Of a DNA stretch of 64,000 nucleotides, positions 12,801 to 52,174 are shown piece by piece. Source of the stretch: Euglena gracilis (lineage: Eukaryota > Euglenida > Euglenophyceae > Euglenales); contig CP154957.1 of the NCBI GenBank assembly GCA_039621445.1, forward strand, positions 38,782,654 to 38,846,653. Direction: 5' to 3'. Under the pieces are notes generated by a model, which was not told the DNA's origin, made no database searches, and saw only the letters and a program-made list of their open reading frames with translations. Numbering within the stretch: the stretch's first letter is position 1; each line of letters begins with the position of its first letter. The position numbers were made by a program, and so were the translations under genes.

Positions 12801-14153
12801 CAACTCTCTCGACTGGCTCCAACCCCACCTCCTCAGTTTATGTCCTTCCCCTCCCCTGCCCGCAGGTCGCGGCACGGCACGCCGGTGTACGGCATCGCGC
12901 TCAGGGTGTATTTTTAAAGTGTAATCCTTCAGTTTTGTTTTTTTTTTAGTCAATTTAAGTTGATTTTTTTCAGGTGCCTTAAAAATGCCCTCTGGTCGCG
13001 CTGTCCACAGTGCCGGTCTTCCTCATCGCCCTCCACCCCTTCACGACCATCATGGAGGCCCTGAACTGCCTTTACTGCATCGCGGTGCCCTTCCAGTTTG
13101 CAGCGTTCATGTGGCTGCGATGGACGCGCCCCAACGCGCCGCTCGCGCCTCTGCCATCATATGGCTCGGCCAAAAACCGTCTGTGCCATGAGTTCCCCAC
13201 TTGAATTTCTGATTTGTTCATTAGAACAGAATGGATCACGTTGGGCTGGGGTCTGTCAATTAGCCAAAAAAGCTGGAATGAAAGGGTATTTTTTTTGGTA
13301 ATTTGTCTCAAACCGACGGTGTGAATGTTTGGATTGCTTTATGTCTGCAGAAGATGGGTCATCCAGGCAACCGAAAGGATTTGACTTCAGCTGGAGGTTT
13401 TGCCATTATTCTCACAGAGGTGCGGTTCCAAGGCCTTTCAAAGTGCCTTTTCCAATGTGGTTGATGTCGCTGCTGGTGCTTTCGGCGAACCTTATTATGC
13501 TGTCTGTTCTAATGCAGGTGTTTAACCTGAACTTGGCATTCCAAATGTGAAAGATGGTTTGAAAAAAGGGTAAATCTTCTGATGACAACCACACCACACT
13601 TAGCTGTGGTCGTACCCTCCCGGGTGGGTGTTTTTTTTCCTTGGGTGACTGACCGAGGGCGGGGGAGACAAGGCGGAAGGCGGAGGTGTATTCATTTGCC
13701 AGTTCGCAATACAGGTCTTGTTTTCGACACCCTGGCCCACCACCATTTTTGAAAGTGAAAAGATATCTGCAGGGTTCATACCCCCCCCCCAAATATATGT
13801 GTGATTGGGATCCCCGATGTGAGGATTTGTGTTACCCATTCTTGACATCTCATTCTTTGGGGTTCTTCACCATTTTGCTTGTGGAGTTCATGTGCCTCTG
13901 GCCCCTCTGACAGGCCAGCTTCACCGTGCTGCTCCTGGCGAACGTAGTCATCCTCTCCGGGGCAGCGCTGTACGCGGCTCTGAGTTATGCAGCGCGGCAC
14001 AAATTGTGCATTTTCCGCCCAGAGAAGCGCGTGGCTGCTGGGTGTGATAACAGTTTCTGTGAGAGGATTGTGTTTGTTTTGGTGCACACCCCAGAGCGCT
14101 GGAGAACATGTCAGAAGTTGGAACTTGGAGCAACCTGCTTCCCATTAAGATAA
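5789..14153 (+). CDS. polyamine/amino-acid transporter, APC superfamily, PUT/LAT type (multi-exon)
   Basis: A membrane carrier for polyamines or cationic amino acids, assigned by consensus blocks in family order. Exons by eye: possible 5' exon 5789-5912; 6049-6205; 6478-6523 ([14 protein letters not shown]); 6592-6657 ([11 protein letters not shown]); tentative 7103-7173; 7729-7867 ([11 protein letters not shown]); 8433-8524 ([29 protein letters not shown]); 9434-9524 (RTFPRALHW); 9920-10016 ([16 protein letters not shown]); 10604-10691 ([20 protein letters not shown]); 12866-12898 ([11 protein letters not shown]); 13000 to about 13165 ([18 protein letters not shown]); about 13424-13516 ([10 protein letters not shown]); 13914-14153, last membrane span and stop TAA. 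Some junctions are GT/AG with GTGTG-like donors; others only fit N3-CAG...CTG-N5. The segment for membrane spans 2-4 between 6657 and 7729 is largely missing from my model, and the start codon is uncertain. Confidence 0.8.
6209..6472. mobile_element. hAT-like MITE acting as nonconventional intron 1 of the transporter
   Basis: 264 bp with perfect 12-bp terminal inverted repeats CAGGGGTTTTTT, flanked by a perfect 8-bp direct repeat CTCCTGCC (6201-6208 and 6473-6480). Long G and C runs lie inside each end and a T-rich core in the middle. Removing the element plus one repeat copy (for example 6206-6477) joins SLL to [15 protein letters not shown] in frame, matching the PUT consensus. No GT/AG pair is available at equivalent offsets within the duplication. 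Confidence 0.85.
6527..6586. mobile_element. 60-bp CAGGGC...GCCCTG insertion, nonconventional intron 2 of the transporter
   Basis: Ends are inverted (CAGGGC/GCCCTG), with one more base pair of symmetry on each side. The flanking 8-mers CCTTCGGC and GGTCCGGC match at 5 of 8 positions. Removing 68 nt (6524-6591 by the N3/N5 rule) gives [14 protein letters not shown], exactly the consensus spacing of the family; reading through gives a frameshift. It looks like an old, shrunken relative of the insertion 54 bp upstream. Confidence 0.75.
6769..7085. repeat. CA microsatellite, perfect then degenerate
   Basis: A perfect (CA)n run of about 60 bp from 6769, then about 250 bp of interrupted CA with AACA and ACACCACA variants. 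The open frames here (Cys/Val-rich on minus, His/Thr on plus) are products of the repeat, not genes. Confidence 0.95.
8525..9433 (+). other. 909-nt nonconventional intron of the transporter
   Basis: Begins CTT-CAGGCATTGACGG and ends CCGGCATCGCCTG-GACCT. The inner ends are inverted repeats (10 of 13 positions). The N3-CAG...CTG-N5 cut joins AACCC to GACCCGAACG, giving [11 protein letters not shown], the family consensus around the loop before the next membrane span. No AG acceptor is available near 9433. The interior is mostly unique AT-rich sequence with a small G/C-tract palindrome at 8610-8730 built on AAACTGTCAGG / CCTGTCAGGTGACAG. Confidence 0.7.
11395..11720 (+). repeat. TATTATTTGGGG / GAAGTCCC repeat family, copy 1
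   Basis: Shares ordered blocks with 22358-22730: an AAATAA-type box after a C run, TCGCCCGAAGTCCCG, GGGGTATTATTT-like, TTTTTCGAAGTCCC, CCCTTTGGGGTCATTT, CATTTTCTTGTGA and a late T-rich arm. It lies in an intron of the upstream transporter. The upstream edge may reach the inverted pair CACCTGTGC / GCACAGGT at 11280-11345. Confidence 0.65.
12020..12290 (-). repeat. GGCAGGT-GGGGTC repeat family, copy 1
   Basis: Read on the minus strand it gives GGCAGGTGGGGGGTC, GACCCTCCCC, a long G run, CTCCTGTACAGTG-like sequence and GGTGACCAA, followed by an AAAATGCC-rich arm. The same order appears in forward orientation at 39190-39400. Two copies of one element in opposite orientation, both in introns of transporter genes. 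Confidence 0.6.
12902..12994. mobile_element. hAT-like MITE relic, nonconventional intron of the transporter
   Basis: 93 bp starting CAGGGTGTATTTTTAAAG and ending with the inverted match CCTTAAAAATGCCCTCTG. The 8-mers outside are ATCGCGCT (12894-12901) and GTCGCGCT (12995-13002), 7 of 8. Cutting 12899-12999 by the N3/N5 rule joins GIA to [11 protein letters not shown] in frame and fits the family. The GT and AG nearby give the wrong phase. Confidence 0.75.
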
Positions 14154-14158
14154 ATAAA
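14153..14158 (+). terminator. possible polyadenylation signal
   Basis: AATAAA overlaps the TAA stop of the transporter. Position and match are suggestive, but this lineage may not use the metazoan hexamer, so this is a weak call. Confidence 0.25.
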
Positions 14159-15370
14159 AAAATTGGAGCTACCCATGGTGAACCTACCCAAGCAACGTTT
14201 TATTATTGTTGTTATTTTTTTGTTCTCCAGACAAACAAATGATGACGCAACCACATTGAGGCCAGACAGCGCCACCCAACCATATATTTGCGAGCAACAA
14301 GGGGTTTCGTCTCATTTTTTCCTTACCTCATGGCTTGGAACACTTTACTTGTCATCTCCCCTGTCCTTTTCCATGTCTCATTTCCATCGAAAATGCCGTG
14401 TTTGTTTTGCCATTGGAACGACGAAGGAAGGCCACGTGGACTGGACATTCAGTGCACGCTGGGAAGGGCGTGGCACTCCGCTTCTCTGCATGCAGCCACA
14501 CAACGAAGCCCTTTGGCTGGCCCCTCTCGCCACCGTGCATGTGGCTGGGCCAACAAAAAAGGACCACGGCTAGCCCCGCCCCCAGCAGCTCTTTTCAGGA
14601 ATCGAAGCAACCCTGGCCACCCTTCTGTGACCCCTGCGTCGCTCTGGCTGTCTTGACTCTATCTCAGCGCATCGTCATGTTCCACGTAACTCCTGTATCT
14701 CATTCTGTCTGATCGGAGCCTCTCATCCCTTCTCCAACCACCTCAATTTCATGCCGCAACCATGCTCCAAGTGCTCGTTTGGCCAGCCCCGGCACTCAGT
14801 GCTTCACACCCTGCCTGGGTGGGTAGACAACCAATCCACCGATTTCTGTTTCATTCACCGATTATTCAGTATGCATTCTGAGTGATGACATATGCATCAC
14901 CAAATGGACAATGCCCATTCCCTGGTCGGTGTAAAATTTTGTCCCGAGAGGGATTGTCCGGTGTGCCGTGGATCAGAGATGTGGCCGGTGGTTGTTTGCT
15001 GGAAACGTGTGAGAGGAACGGTGCGCCGTGCCTTCACTCCGTTGGCGGCGCGGTGTCCCTTCCATTCGCCCATTCACCCCACCGCTTGCCTGGCAGAGGC
15101 GGCGCGGATGGGCCCGGACCGGCCCTCACCGGCATAGGCGGCCTCCTCCCAGCCCCGGGCGGACCCCTCTGATGCATGCTGGGCCACGCGCATCCATCAA
15201 CTTGACTCCGTATGAGCCACCCCAGGGCGCCATCGGGGCCGATTTATATGCGTTGCATTTTGGGGGGGTGTTTGTATGGGGGTGGGTGGCCGACCCTTCC
15301 TGAGTCCGGTTTTTGGGTGAGTGGGTGAAGGTTGAGTTGCGGCCAGTGTTGCCGGGGGTTCACCAAGTTG
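14159..15370. other. intergenic region between the two transporter genes
   Basis: Mostly unique sequence. GC-rich open stretches at 14290-14700 and 15010-15210 could hold 5' exons or untranslated leader of the next gene, but none has a recognisable protein match. I see no repeat of the C-tract class here. Confidence 0.4.
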
Positions 15371-35350
<19,980 letters not shown>

Positions 35351-36439
35351 AGGCCCCTCCGCCGCCTCAGGCACTCTCCCTCCACCCCCACCCCCCCCCG
35401 CCGCGGTCTGGCTTACCGCGTGTAATGTGCCGATGCAACCCCCACCAGCCTCCTCCCTCTTCTTCTCATTTCTGTTTGATGTCCTTTTCGCTGTTGCTCT
35501 GCCATCAAACACTGTCCAACTCGTATTCCCCCTCTTGTGTTTTGGGGTTGCGCGTGTTTTTCATCTGTTCCATTGCGCGTGGTTTTCATTGTATCCGAAG
35601 AGGATCAAACCAGCATTTGCATTGAAGGCTTTCATGCATTTGGAATGTGTTTGGCCAAAGTCTTGTAACTCTGTTGAAACAATGCCTCCCACATGATGTG
35701 ATGCTATTCGTGATTTGTGATGTTTGGATTTGGGAAAATCAGCCCCAGGGTTGCGAAAACCGGAAGGGGAAATCTTTTCAAATGAAGTGGTTTGGTACAA
35801 GACCATACCTTTCCCATTTGTGTCTCCAATCCCCTGAAAAGGAACAACTCCTGAAGCCTTTTGTTGGTGATTTCCATTTGCAATCGCTTCTCATTGCTCT
35901 CAGTAAGAACTTCGTCAATATTTGGCCCATCTGTCATCGAGTCAAAGGGCTTTTTGGTCAAATGTACTTGTAAATGAGAATGTGCCATGGATTTTGGGTC
36001 AAAAACAGGTCAAAAAGTCAAAAATAAATCGGATTTTTTTTGCCCGAAACCAGGTTTTTTGGGCCTCCCAGACCCGGAAAGACTCCTTTTTTGAGCCGAA
36101 AATGAGCGTTTTTCGACCCACCAGCGTCCCGTTTTTGGCCTAAAATCATGGATTTTTGAGGGTGTGTGGCGCAGCCCGTGATTGTGACGCTTTTCTTAGG
36201 GGGGCGCATCTCAAGCTTTTTTTGGTCGATGTGCGCATTTTCGCAAAACGGACCCAAAACCACTTTGAGCGCCGGCGTTGCAAGGGGTGAGAGCGAGAGG
36301 GAGCAGGTTTGGGCAAAATACGGGCAATTTCGCTTTTTGGACACCGGCTCTCCCGGGAATTACGTGTTTTTTTGCTGTTTTTTTTTTGAGGTTGGAATGC
36401 CACAAAAACCCAGGGGGGGGGGGATGCAACTTGCATAAT

Positions 36440-36830
36440 TTGCATTTTTTTGCATAATCGGCTTTTCCTGAAATTTGCATTTTTTTTGCATTTTTTTTGC
36501 ATTTTTTTGCATAAAATATTTTGCCCGGAAAAATTTTTTGTAGTTGGTTGCCATATGTTTGAATTTTTTTGCATATTTTTGCATTTTCTACATAAAATAT
36601 TTTGCCCTGGAAAAAAATTTTGTTGTTGATTGCCATATTTATGGATTTTTTTGCATTTTTTTTTGCATTTTTTTGCATAAAATATTTTGCCCTGGAAATT
36701 TTTTTTGATCTTAAGCAGCAAAGCTCTGTCATATTCCAGCTTTTTCTCGGGTTTTTCATGCAAGTTGCATTTTTTTGCATTTTTTTGCATTTTTTTTGCA
36801 TTTTTTTTGCATTTTTTTGACTTGCATAAT
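36440..36830. repeat. T-rich GCATTTTTTT tandem-like repeat
   Basis: Three irregular units, each with TTGCATAAAATATTTTGCCC followed by GGAAAA and ATTGCCATAT-like sequence, embedded in TTTTTTTGCA runs. Low-complexity intergenic DNA. Confidence 0.75.
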
Positions 36831-37245
36831 TTGAAGGGCCCAGTTGCATTCCCCCCCCCCCTGAAAAACTCCCAAACCTATCCCCTCCCCCCAAAGTGAA
36901 AAATCACCGACAAAAGCACCAAAACCACGGTACCGCCTCCCCCATTCCCTGTGTGATAACTGCCAGCGCCAGGTGGTGCTCTGGAGGTGGGGTGGCGGGC
37001 CCACCCCTTTGCTTGCTTTCTGAAGTTTTGCGGCACGTTGTGGAGGTTTTGGAAGCTGGTTACGAAAGGAGTGGAAGTGCACATGCCACATAAACAATGG
37101 ACTGTTCGAGAAGAATGCCACTGGGGGTTGATGAGGAACACTGGAGGACTGCCACCAATTTCCTTCTGAGTTCGGTGGCAAGTTGCCCATCAATGCCCCA
37201 CTGCTGTTTAAGGCTCCGTGGCACCCACACAATTACATAAATGAT

Positions 37246-37299
37246 GTCGGTGTGTGCAAATGCGCACATGGATGATGTGCGCATTTGCGCACACCGACC
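37246..37299. repeat. 24-bp stem hairpin (GTCGGTGTGTGCAAATGCGC)
   Basis: The arms GTCGGTGTGTGCAAATGCGC(ACAT) and its inverse ATGTGCGCATTTGCGCACAC(CGAC) pair with one mismatch around a 5-nt loop. Partial copies of the same palindrome occur at 38145-38200 and 38465-38495 and, weaker, near 20755-20785 and 22800-22860. Confidence 0.85.
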
Positions 37300-38688
37300 A
37301 CTTTAAAACCAACCAAGAGCCTCCAATGGCAGTGTGTTTGGAGCGGGAAAATGTATGTGACAACACTGTGATATTACCTCTTTTGTATTTCTGTGGTGCT
37401 GGACTCCCTCCATTGAATGCTGCTGGTATGTTTGGGTGGTTGGTGTGCACAATTGCAGACAGCAACCATAAAAATGGTTGCTCTTCACAACTGTTGGCAC
37501 CAACCAAATTCTTTTTCATTTTGAAGCCTTGGCAACCGGGACTTCTGAGGCAAGGGAAGGATCGAAACAGGAGGAGAGCAGATTGTGGAGGTGTTGTGCT
37601 CGAAGGGTGGTGTTGCAAGGTGTGTCTGAGAAGGTCAAATGAAGCGTGTCAGCGTATTGCATTATGCATTATATGGCACCCTGAACATGGGGATTTTCAA
37701 GTCAGCAGGCACATCCATTTTCAGCCGATGTACTGTGCTTCATTTTCGGACTAAAACATTGGGGGTGAAGGGCACTTCTAAACTCAGGTTTTCAGGATAA
37801 AACCTGAAAATGTCATTTGTCTTGATGTTTCAGGGGCTAAGAAACGATTTTTCACAGCTTCAATTTCCGATGCCCGAATTCGGGCCCGCAGGCTGGTCAT
37901 TTTGTTGTGTTTAAATTCTACAAAATACCTCGCACTTAAGGATTTCCAAACTGCAGTGGTGCCACCCCCTCTAAATGCCACGTCTGTTAAGCTTCACAAG
38001 AGGTTGTTGTGTGCAGATGAGCAAACCCACCAGACAGACAGTTTTTCGCATTTGCACAAGCAAACCACTTGTACGATTTTACAAACACCAATTTCAGCCA
38101 GCACACATGGTCTTTTTCACGACTGCACAAGCGGTTAAACGGTTGGTGTGTGCATTTGCGCACACCGTCCATTTGCGCATTTGCCCACACCGACCAGCAA
38201 TTCCGCACACTGCCAACTTTCAGGGTATGGCTTCAGGCTGGGGCACACCTCCCCAAATCGTTCAGTCAAAAAGTTGAGTTAATAAGACAGCCATTGCAGG
38301 GTTCTAAACACACCTGCTGGGTGTTGTGCATACCATGTGCTGTGGTGCTACCTGCTCTAAACACCTTGTTTGCCAAAGTCCGTGCTTTCATCTCTGCGTC
38401 CTGGGGCACATTCTGCTTACATTTTTGGGTTTTGGGGGGGTCATATCTTGTCATTTTCATAAACAATGTCGATGTGCGCATTTGCACGCATCGACAAAGA
38501 AAAAAGCTTAAGTGCGAGATGCGCCACCTAAGCTTTTGGACGCTTATTTTTTTTGCAGTCGCTGGACACCTTGCAAGGTACCAAAAGGTGTGCTTTGGCA
38601 GGGGCACCTCTCTGCTGACCCACACTGCTCGTGACAGCGGGCAGCCCCCCTTCGCCCACCCCCATGCCAGGGCGATGGCACGCTACCG

Positions 38689-44472
<5,784 letters not shown>

Positions 44473-44729
44473 GTGTGGTTTTTCTTTACCCTCTCCACAG
44501 TTGTGCGCTCTGTGTGCTATGGGCCGTTGCTGAATTTGTTGCAATTAAGGTTTTTGGGGGGGGTTCAAAAGTGGCAATGGCCTGAACTGGTTCCCAAGCC
44601 CTCCCTTGCCCACCCCACCGCACCCCCATCATCTTTTAAGGTGTATTTCTTTTGAAAAAAAAACTTCAAAATTTTCAACATTACAATGAGGTTGGATTTC
44701 GTGAGATAGTTTTGACTTTTCATCCAAAC

Positions 44730-45019
44730 CAGGCTTGTGCTTAGTCGGGTGCCTACCCCACGGGGGGGGTGCTAGGTAGGGGCAGGAACCCCATAGTACC
44801 CGATCCGACCCCCCCCCCTGGGAGGGAGTAGGGTTTTGGGGGGTGCACCCCCCTCCGACCCCGGCGCCAAAGGCACCGGGGGCCCGGAAAAGGCCATTTT
44901 CAATGAAAATTTTCTGGGTCCGGCCCGGACCTCTATCCCCCCGGGGGGGGGTGTGCCTGCTAGGGGCAGGCACCCTATAGCCCCCCCCCCCCCCCCCCCG
45001 GTCGGTAAGCACAAGCATG
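44730..45019. mobile_element. 290-bp hAT-like MITE, TTAGTCGGGTGCC family
   Basis: TIRs CAGGCTTGTGCTTA and CATGCTTGTGCTTA, flanked by a perfect 8-bp duplication ATCCAAAC (44722-44729 and 45020-45027). The subterminal TTAGTCGGGTGCC and the G/C runs match the element at 26014-26289. It lies downstream of the last mapped exon of DMT copy 2, so it may be in an intron, the 3' untranslated region or intergenic DNA. Confidence 0.85.
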
Positions 45020-45699
45020 ATCCAAACCAGGCTTCTGTTTCAGGGTTCGCAGAACAGCTTGACCTAATTGGCAATTTGGCTGGTGTAAATCTGGTGGATT
45101 CCTGGGGGGGGTGGTTCGGCAGCAGGGCCAGCTAGTGGTTTTTCCAATGACCGGCGCGAAGCGCCGAAAAATTGTTTGGGACCCCCAAAACCTGCCAAAA
45201 ATGCCCAGTGGAAGAATGGGAATATTTGTTTTTCGGTGTGCAGTGATTTGAAGCAGTTTGGCACTGTTCTTCACTGCACGGCGACGATGGGCGTCCCTTC
45301 CCCCCCCCCCAACTTTCCAAACCCTCATTTTCGGCCCACGGCCAGAGGAGACCTGAATTAGGTTTGATATGAGAAAGACGTCCATGGCACAGAATCATTT
45401 AACACCTGTGTGACCCTGCCCCCCCCCTCCCGGGGGGGGGGTTGGGGGCCTGTCGAACCCCCCCCCTCCCACAGGGCTGGGGTGCCGCCGCTGGGATCGA
45501 GCCTGTGGAAAAGTTTTCAAGGGGTTTTGGCAGATTTTGGGTGGGTTTTGGGTGGACCCCCCCCCCCGACTACCCGGTTCTGGCATGGTGTGAGATTGAA
45601 AATTCTTCATCTTAAACACATCTTTGGCAGAAAAGCTTGTTGCCTGCCCAAAATCACTTCCCATTTTGGTGGGCAATCCAGAATCCCAGACCCAGTCAC

Positions 45700-47190
45700 A
45701 CACTAAATCACGCTCACACATAAACAGTCATCACACAGTGCCAGAAAAGGCCAAATTTGCCAAAAGGTGGCCAAAAATTTCAATAAATAAATAAAATAAA
45801 ATAAAAGTGGCAAATAATAAATAACATTAATAATGCTCAAAAATATCCATAGGGGGCCACAGATGGTCAAAGATGGCCAGGAGCAGACAAAAAGGAACAA
45901 AAAAATGCCGAACATGCAGAAGTGGCCAGATGTGGCCAAAATTTCCAGTCACGCCCAGTCATTTCAAGGTGCTCGGCTATGAGGGTCCAAGATCGGTGGC
46001 AAAGGAATTGGTCACGAAAATCCCATCTGGCAACAATGTGGAGCAGGGTCCAGTAGTGCCGGAGAGACCGTGGCCACCTTTCGAAAATGCAAGGGATGAC
46101 AAAGCAAGATCAAATTTAAGGGCTATTCCTTCTCCAGCACACAAAGCACAGCAAAAATCCTCAAACAAATTCCTCTTTTGGGTTTATCTTTTTGGGACCC
46201 AAGTCAGTCCAGACATCCCTTAGGAGGTGGGGGTGGTCCGTGACCCCGCCCCCAAGGGTCCCCAGGGCACCTCATCCCAGCCATATATTCACTTGGAGAC
46301 CCCCAGGCCCAAACTCAAACGCCTACTTTTTAAAAAACCCCCACGCACTCTCTGTGCGCTGCATGCAACATAGCAAAATTCTGGGTGTGCCGCATGCAAC
46401 AAAGAAAATGTTTTTTTTTGTGCCGCATGTTTTGCAATGCATTTACTGAGATTATGCTGTTGCGGTGGTAATGCTCTTAACGCTGGCTCGTCCACCCCCA
46501 CCCCTCATTTTCATATTTGTTGCTATTTTTCAAAGAAATGAAACACGTTTGTGCATTTTTCCAGAAAGTTTTTTTTTTGTGTTTGCGTGTGTACAACTGT
46601 TTTTAATATTTTTGCATTTGTATGTGATTGATCACTCCCTTCTCCCTGGTTTTACCCCCCCATCATTCTTGTCATTTTTTCATGTGCAATCCCACTCTTT
46701 TTTTTCCATTATCGACCAAGCTGGCTTCCAACCCTCGAATCCCATAGTTTGTATTTTATCCTGGGGGGGGTCCAAAAGCAATCAATTTTACAGTATGGGA
46801 GGTGGTTCAAGCTTGTCCCAGTTCCCCATCAGCAAGCACTTGTAAACGTGACTGGGCGTGACTGATCAGGCGTGACTGGGCGTGACTGGCTTTGAGGACG
46901 GATAGGTAGGGTTCTGTGACCGGGCGTGAGTGGGCGTGGCTGGGCATGAATGGAAATTTTCGTCACACCTGTCCACTTCTGGCCACTTTCGGCCACGTTT
47001 GGCCCTTTTTGTCTTTTTTTTGTCTGCTTCTGGCCATCTTTGGCCCTGTGGCCACCTATGAATATTTTTGAGTTTTTTTGGGGGTCATTTTTTTGCAACT
47101 TTTGGCCAATTTTGGCCTTTTCTGGCACTGGGATTTCCATGTGACGACTGGTTGTGAGTAAGCGTGACTGTTTTTCTTATAAGAAAAATT
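45700..47190. mobile_element. 1.5-kb element with about 240-bp inverted arms
   Basis: The left arm (about 45715-45965) with CAGTGCCAGAAAAGGCCAAA, GGCCACAGATGG, AGTGGCCAGATGTGGCC and CAGTCACGCCCAGTCA is found inverted in the right arm (about 46845-47180). The outer ends share AACAGTCA-type sequence. The 0.9-kb middle has no recognisable gene. Arm identity is imperfect and no duplication was found. Confidence 0.6.
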
Positions 47191-47257
47191 GTGATTGAAC
47201 CCCGATTTTGGCTTAAAACTGTTCCCCAAATTCACGGGCTTCCCCACAGTAGGCAAG

Positions 47258-48665
47258 GGGGTCGCTGAGCTCTTATCCCTTTATGGGTAAGAGCGAAGCT
47301 TACCACCGTTGAAATCCCCCCCCTCGACCCCCCCCTCCCCCCCCCCCCGGGTCGGGGCCACCAGGAGAACCGACGGATTATCACCATGATCCCGGCCCCG
47401 TTCCCGGAATTTTTTTTTTCAGTCGCGAGCGACTGGATTCCTAGTTTCCGAATCACCTGGGTTTGACCCCCAACTCCCCGCCAGGCCCGAGTTATTCACG
47501 CGCGAAGGGGTCCAAACTCGGTAGGATTTACCCGCCCCCCCTGGATGAGCCCGCCCCCCCTTTGGACGGCCAAAAAATGTCAATTTTCAAAATATCTCCA
47601 AAATGAAGCCAAATCAAAGGAAATGTCCGGAGACCTAATTTGAAGCCCTTGGAACGCCCCATCCACTGGTATTTTGATTTCCCCGCAACGCCCCGTCTAG
47701 CCCGAGATACGGCCGTTTTCGGCGCAGCTGGCCGTTTTGTACACTTTTCCCTCTGTTCGACTTAGCCGTTTTCGGCCAAAAAAGTCGAAAAATTTTTTTT
47801 GCCCGAAACGATGTTTTTTGGCCTCCCGGACCCAGAAAAACTGTTTTTGAGCCGAAAACGAGCGTTTCTCGACCCGCCAGCGCCCCGTTTTGGGCCGCCG
47901 ACCCATTGACTTTGGGTCAAAACCGGGTCGAAAAAGTCGAAAAAAATCGAAAAAATTTTTTTGCCCGAAACGATGTTTTTTGGCCTCCCGGACCCAGAAA
48001 AACTGTTTTTGAGCCGAAAACGAGCGTTTTTCGATCCGCCAGCGCCCCGTTTTGGGCCGCCAACCCATTGACTTTGGGTCAAAACCGGGTCAAAAAAGTC
48101 GAAAAAAATCGAAAATTTTTTTTTTGCCCGAAACGATGTTTTTGGGCCTCCCGGACCCGAAAAAACTGTTTTTGAGCCGAAAACGAGCGTTTTTCGACCC
48201 GCCAGCGCCCCGTTTTGGGCCGCCGACTCATTGACTTTGGGTCAAAACCGGGTCGAAAAAGTCGAAAAAAATCGAAAAAAATTTTTTTTGCCCCAAACGA
48301 TGTTTTTGGGCCTCCCGGACCCGAAAAAACTGTTTTTGAGCCGAAAACGAGCGTTTTTCGACCCGCCAGCGCCCCGTTTTGGGCCGCCGACCCATTGACT
48401 TTGGGTCAAAACCGGGTAGAAAAAGTCGAAAAAAATCGAAAAAATTTTTTTTGCCCGAAACGATGTGTTTTGGCCTCCCGGACCCGGAGAAAAACTGTTT
48501 TTGAGCCGAAAAACGAGCGTTTTTCGACCCGCCAGCGCCCCGTTTTGGGCCGCCGACCCATTGACTTTGGGTCAAAACCGGGTCAAAAAAGTCGAAAAAA
48601 AATCGAAAAAAATTTTTTTTTTTTTGAAAAGATGTTTTTTGGCATCCCGGACCCAGAAAATTTGG
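47258..48665 (+). repeat. GAGCTCTTATCCCTT repeat family, copy 2
   Basis: Starts GTCGCTGAGCTCTTATCCCT (47261) and continues with the same blocks as 30960-32110 (CTCCAAAATGAAGCCAAATC, ATTTTGATTTCCCCGCAAC, TAGCCCGAGATACGGCCG), then runs into the 163-bp tandem array. The inverted copy at 49715-50722 also shares the GTTCCCGGAATTTTTTTTTT and AGTCGCGAGCGACTGGAT blocks. Confidence 0.7.
47765..48660 (+). repeat. 163-bp tandem repeat, about 5.5 copies
   Basis: Units start at ACCCATTGACTTTGGGTCAA near 47900, 48063, 48226, 48389 and 48554, each with TTTTTGCCCGAAACGATG, GGCCTCCCGGACCC, GAGCCGAAAACGAGCG and CGACCCGCCAGCGCCCCG. The units are highly similar. A lone diverged unit lies at 36000-36170. The open frames across the array are repeat artefacts. 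Confidence 0.93.
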
Positions 48666-48769
48666 AGAAAGATGACGTCAGCTGCTGTTGAAACTGAGCA
48701 ATTGAACGGACTGAGACACGCATGGAAGACTCGCTTCGAGGCAACAAAGAGCGATGGGGGGAGGGCCTG

Positions 48770-52174
<3,405 letters not shown>

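Larger units (their letters stand above)
35351..38688. other. intergenic region between the tandem DMT genes
   Basis: No exon supported. Contents: a single copy of the 163-bp unit otherwise arrayed at 47765-48660 (36000-36170); T-rich sequence with repeated TTTTTTTGCATAAAATATTT from 36440 to 36830; a strong hairpin at 37246-37299; and several dispersed palindromes of the GTGTGCAAATGCGCAC type (38145-38200, 38465-38495). A GC-rich stretch just before the ATG at 38689 may be 5' untranslated sequence. Confidence 0.6.

Noticed and set aside
47765-48691. Tandem repeats considered as a CRISPR array or as a repeat-protein gene
   Set aside because: The units are 163 bp with no unique spacers, in an intron-rich eukaryotic context; the open frames shift between units because of homopolymer indels.
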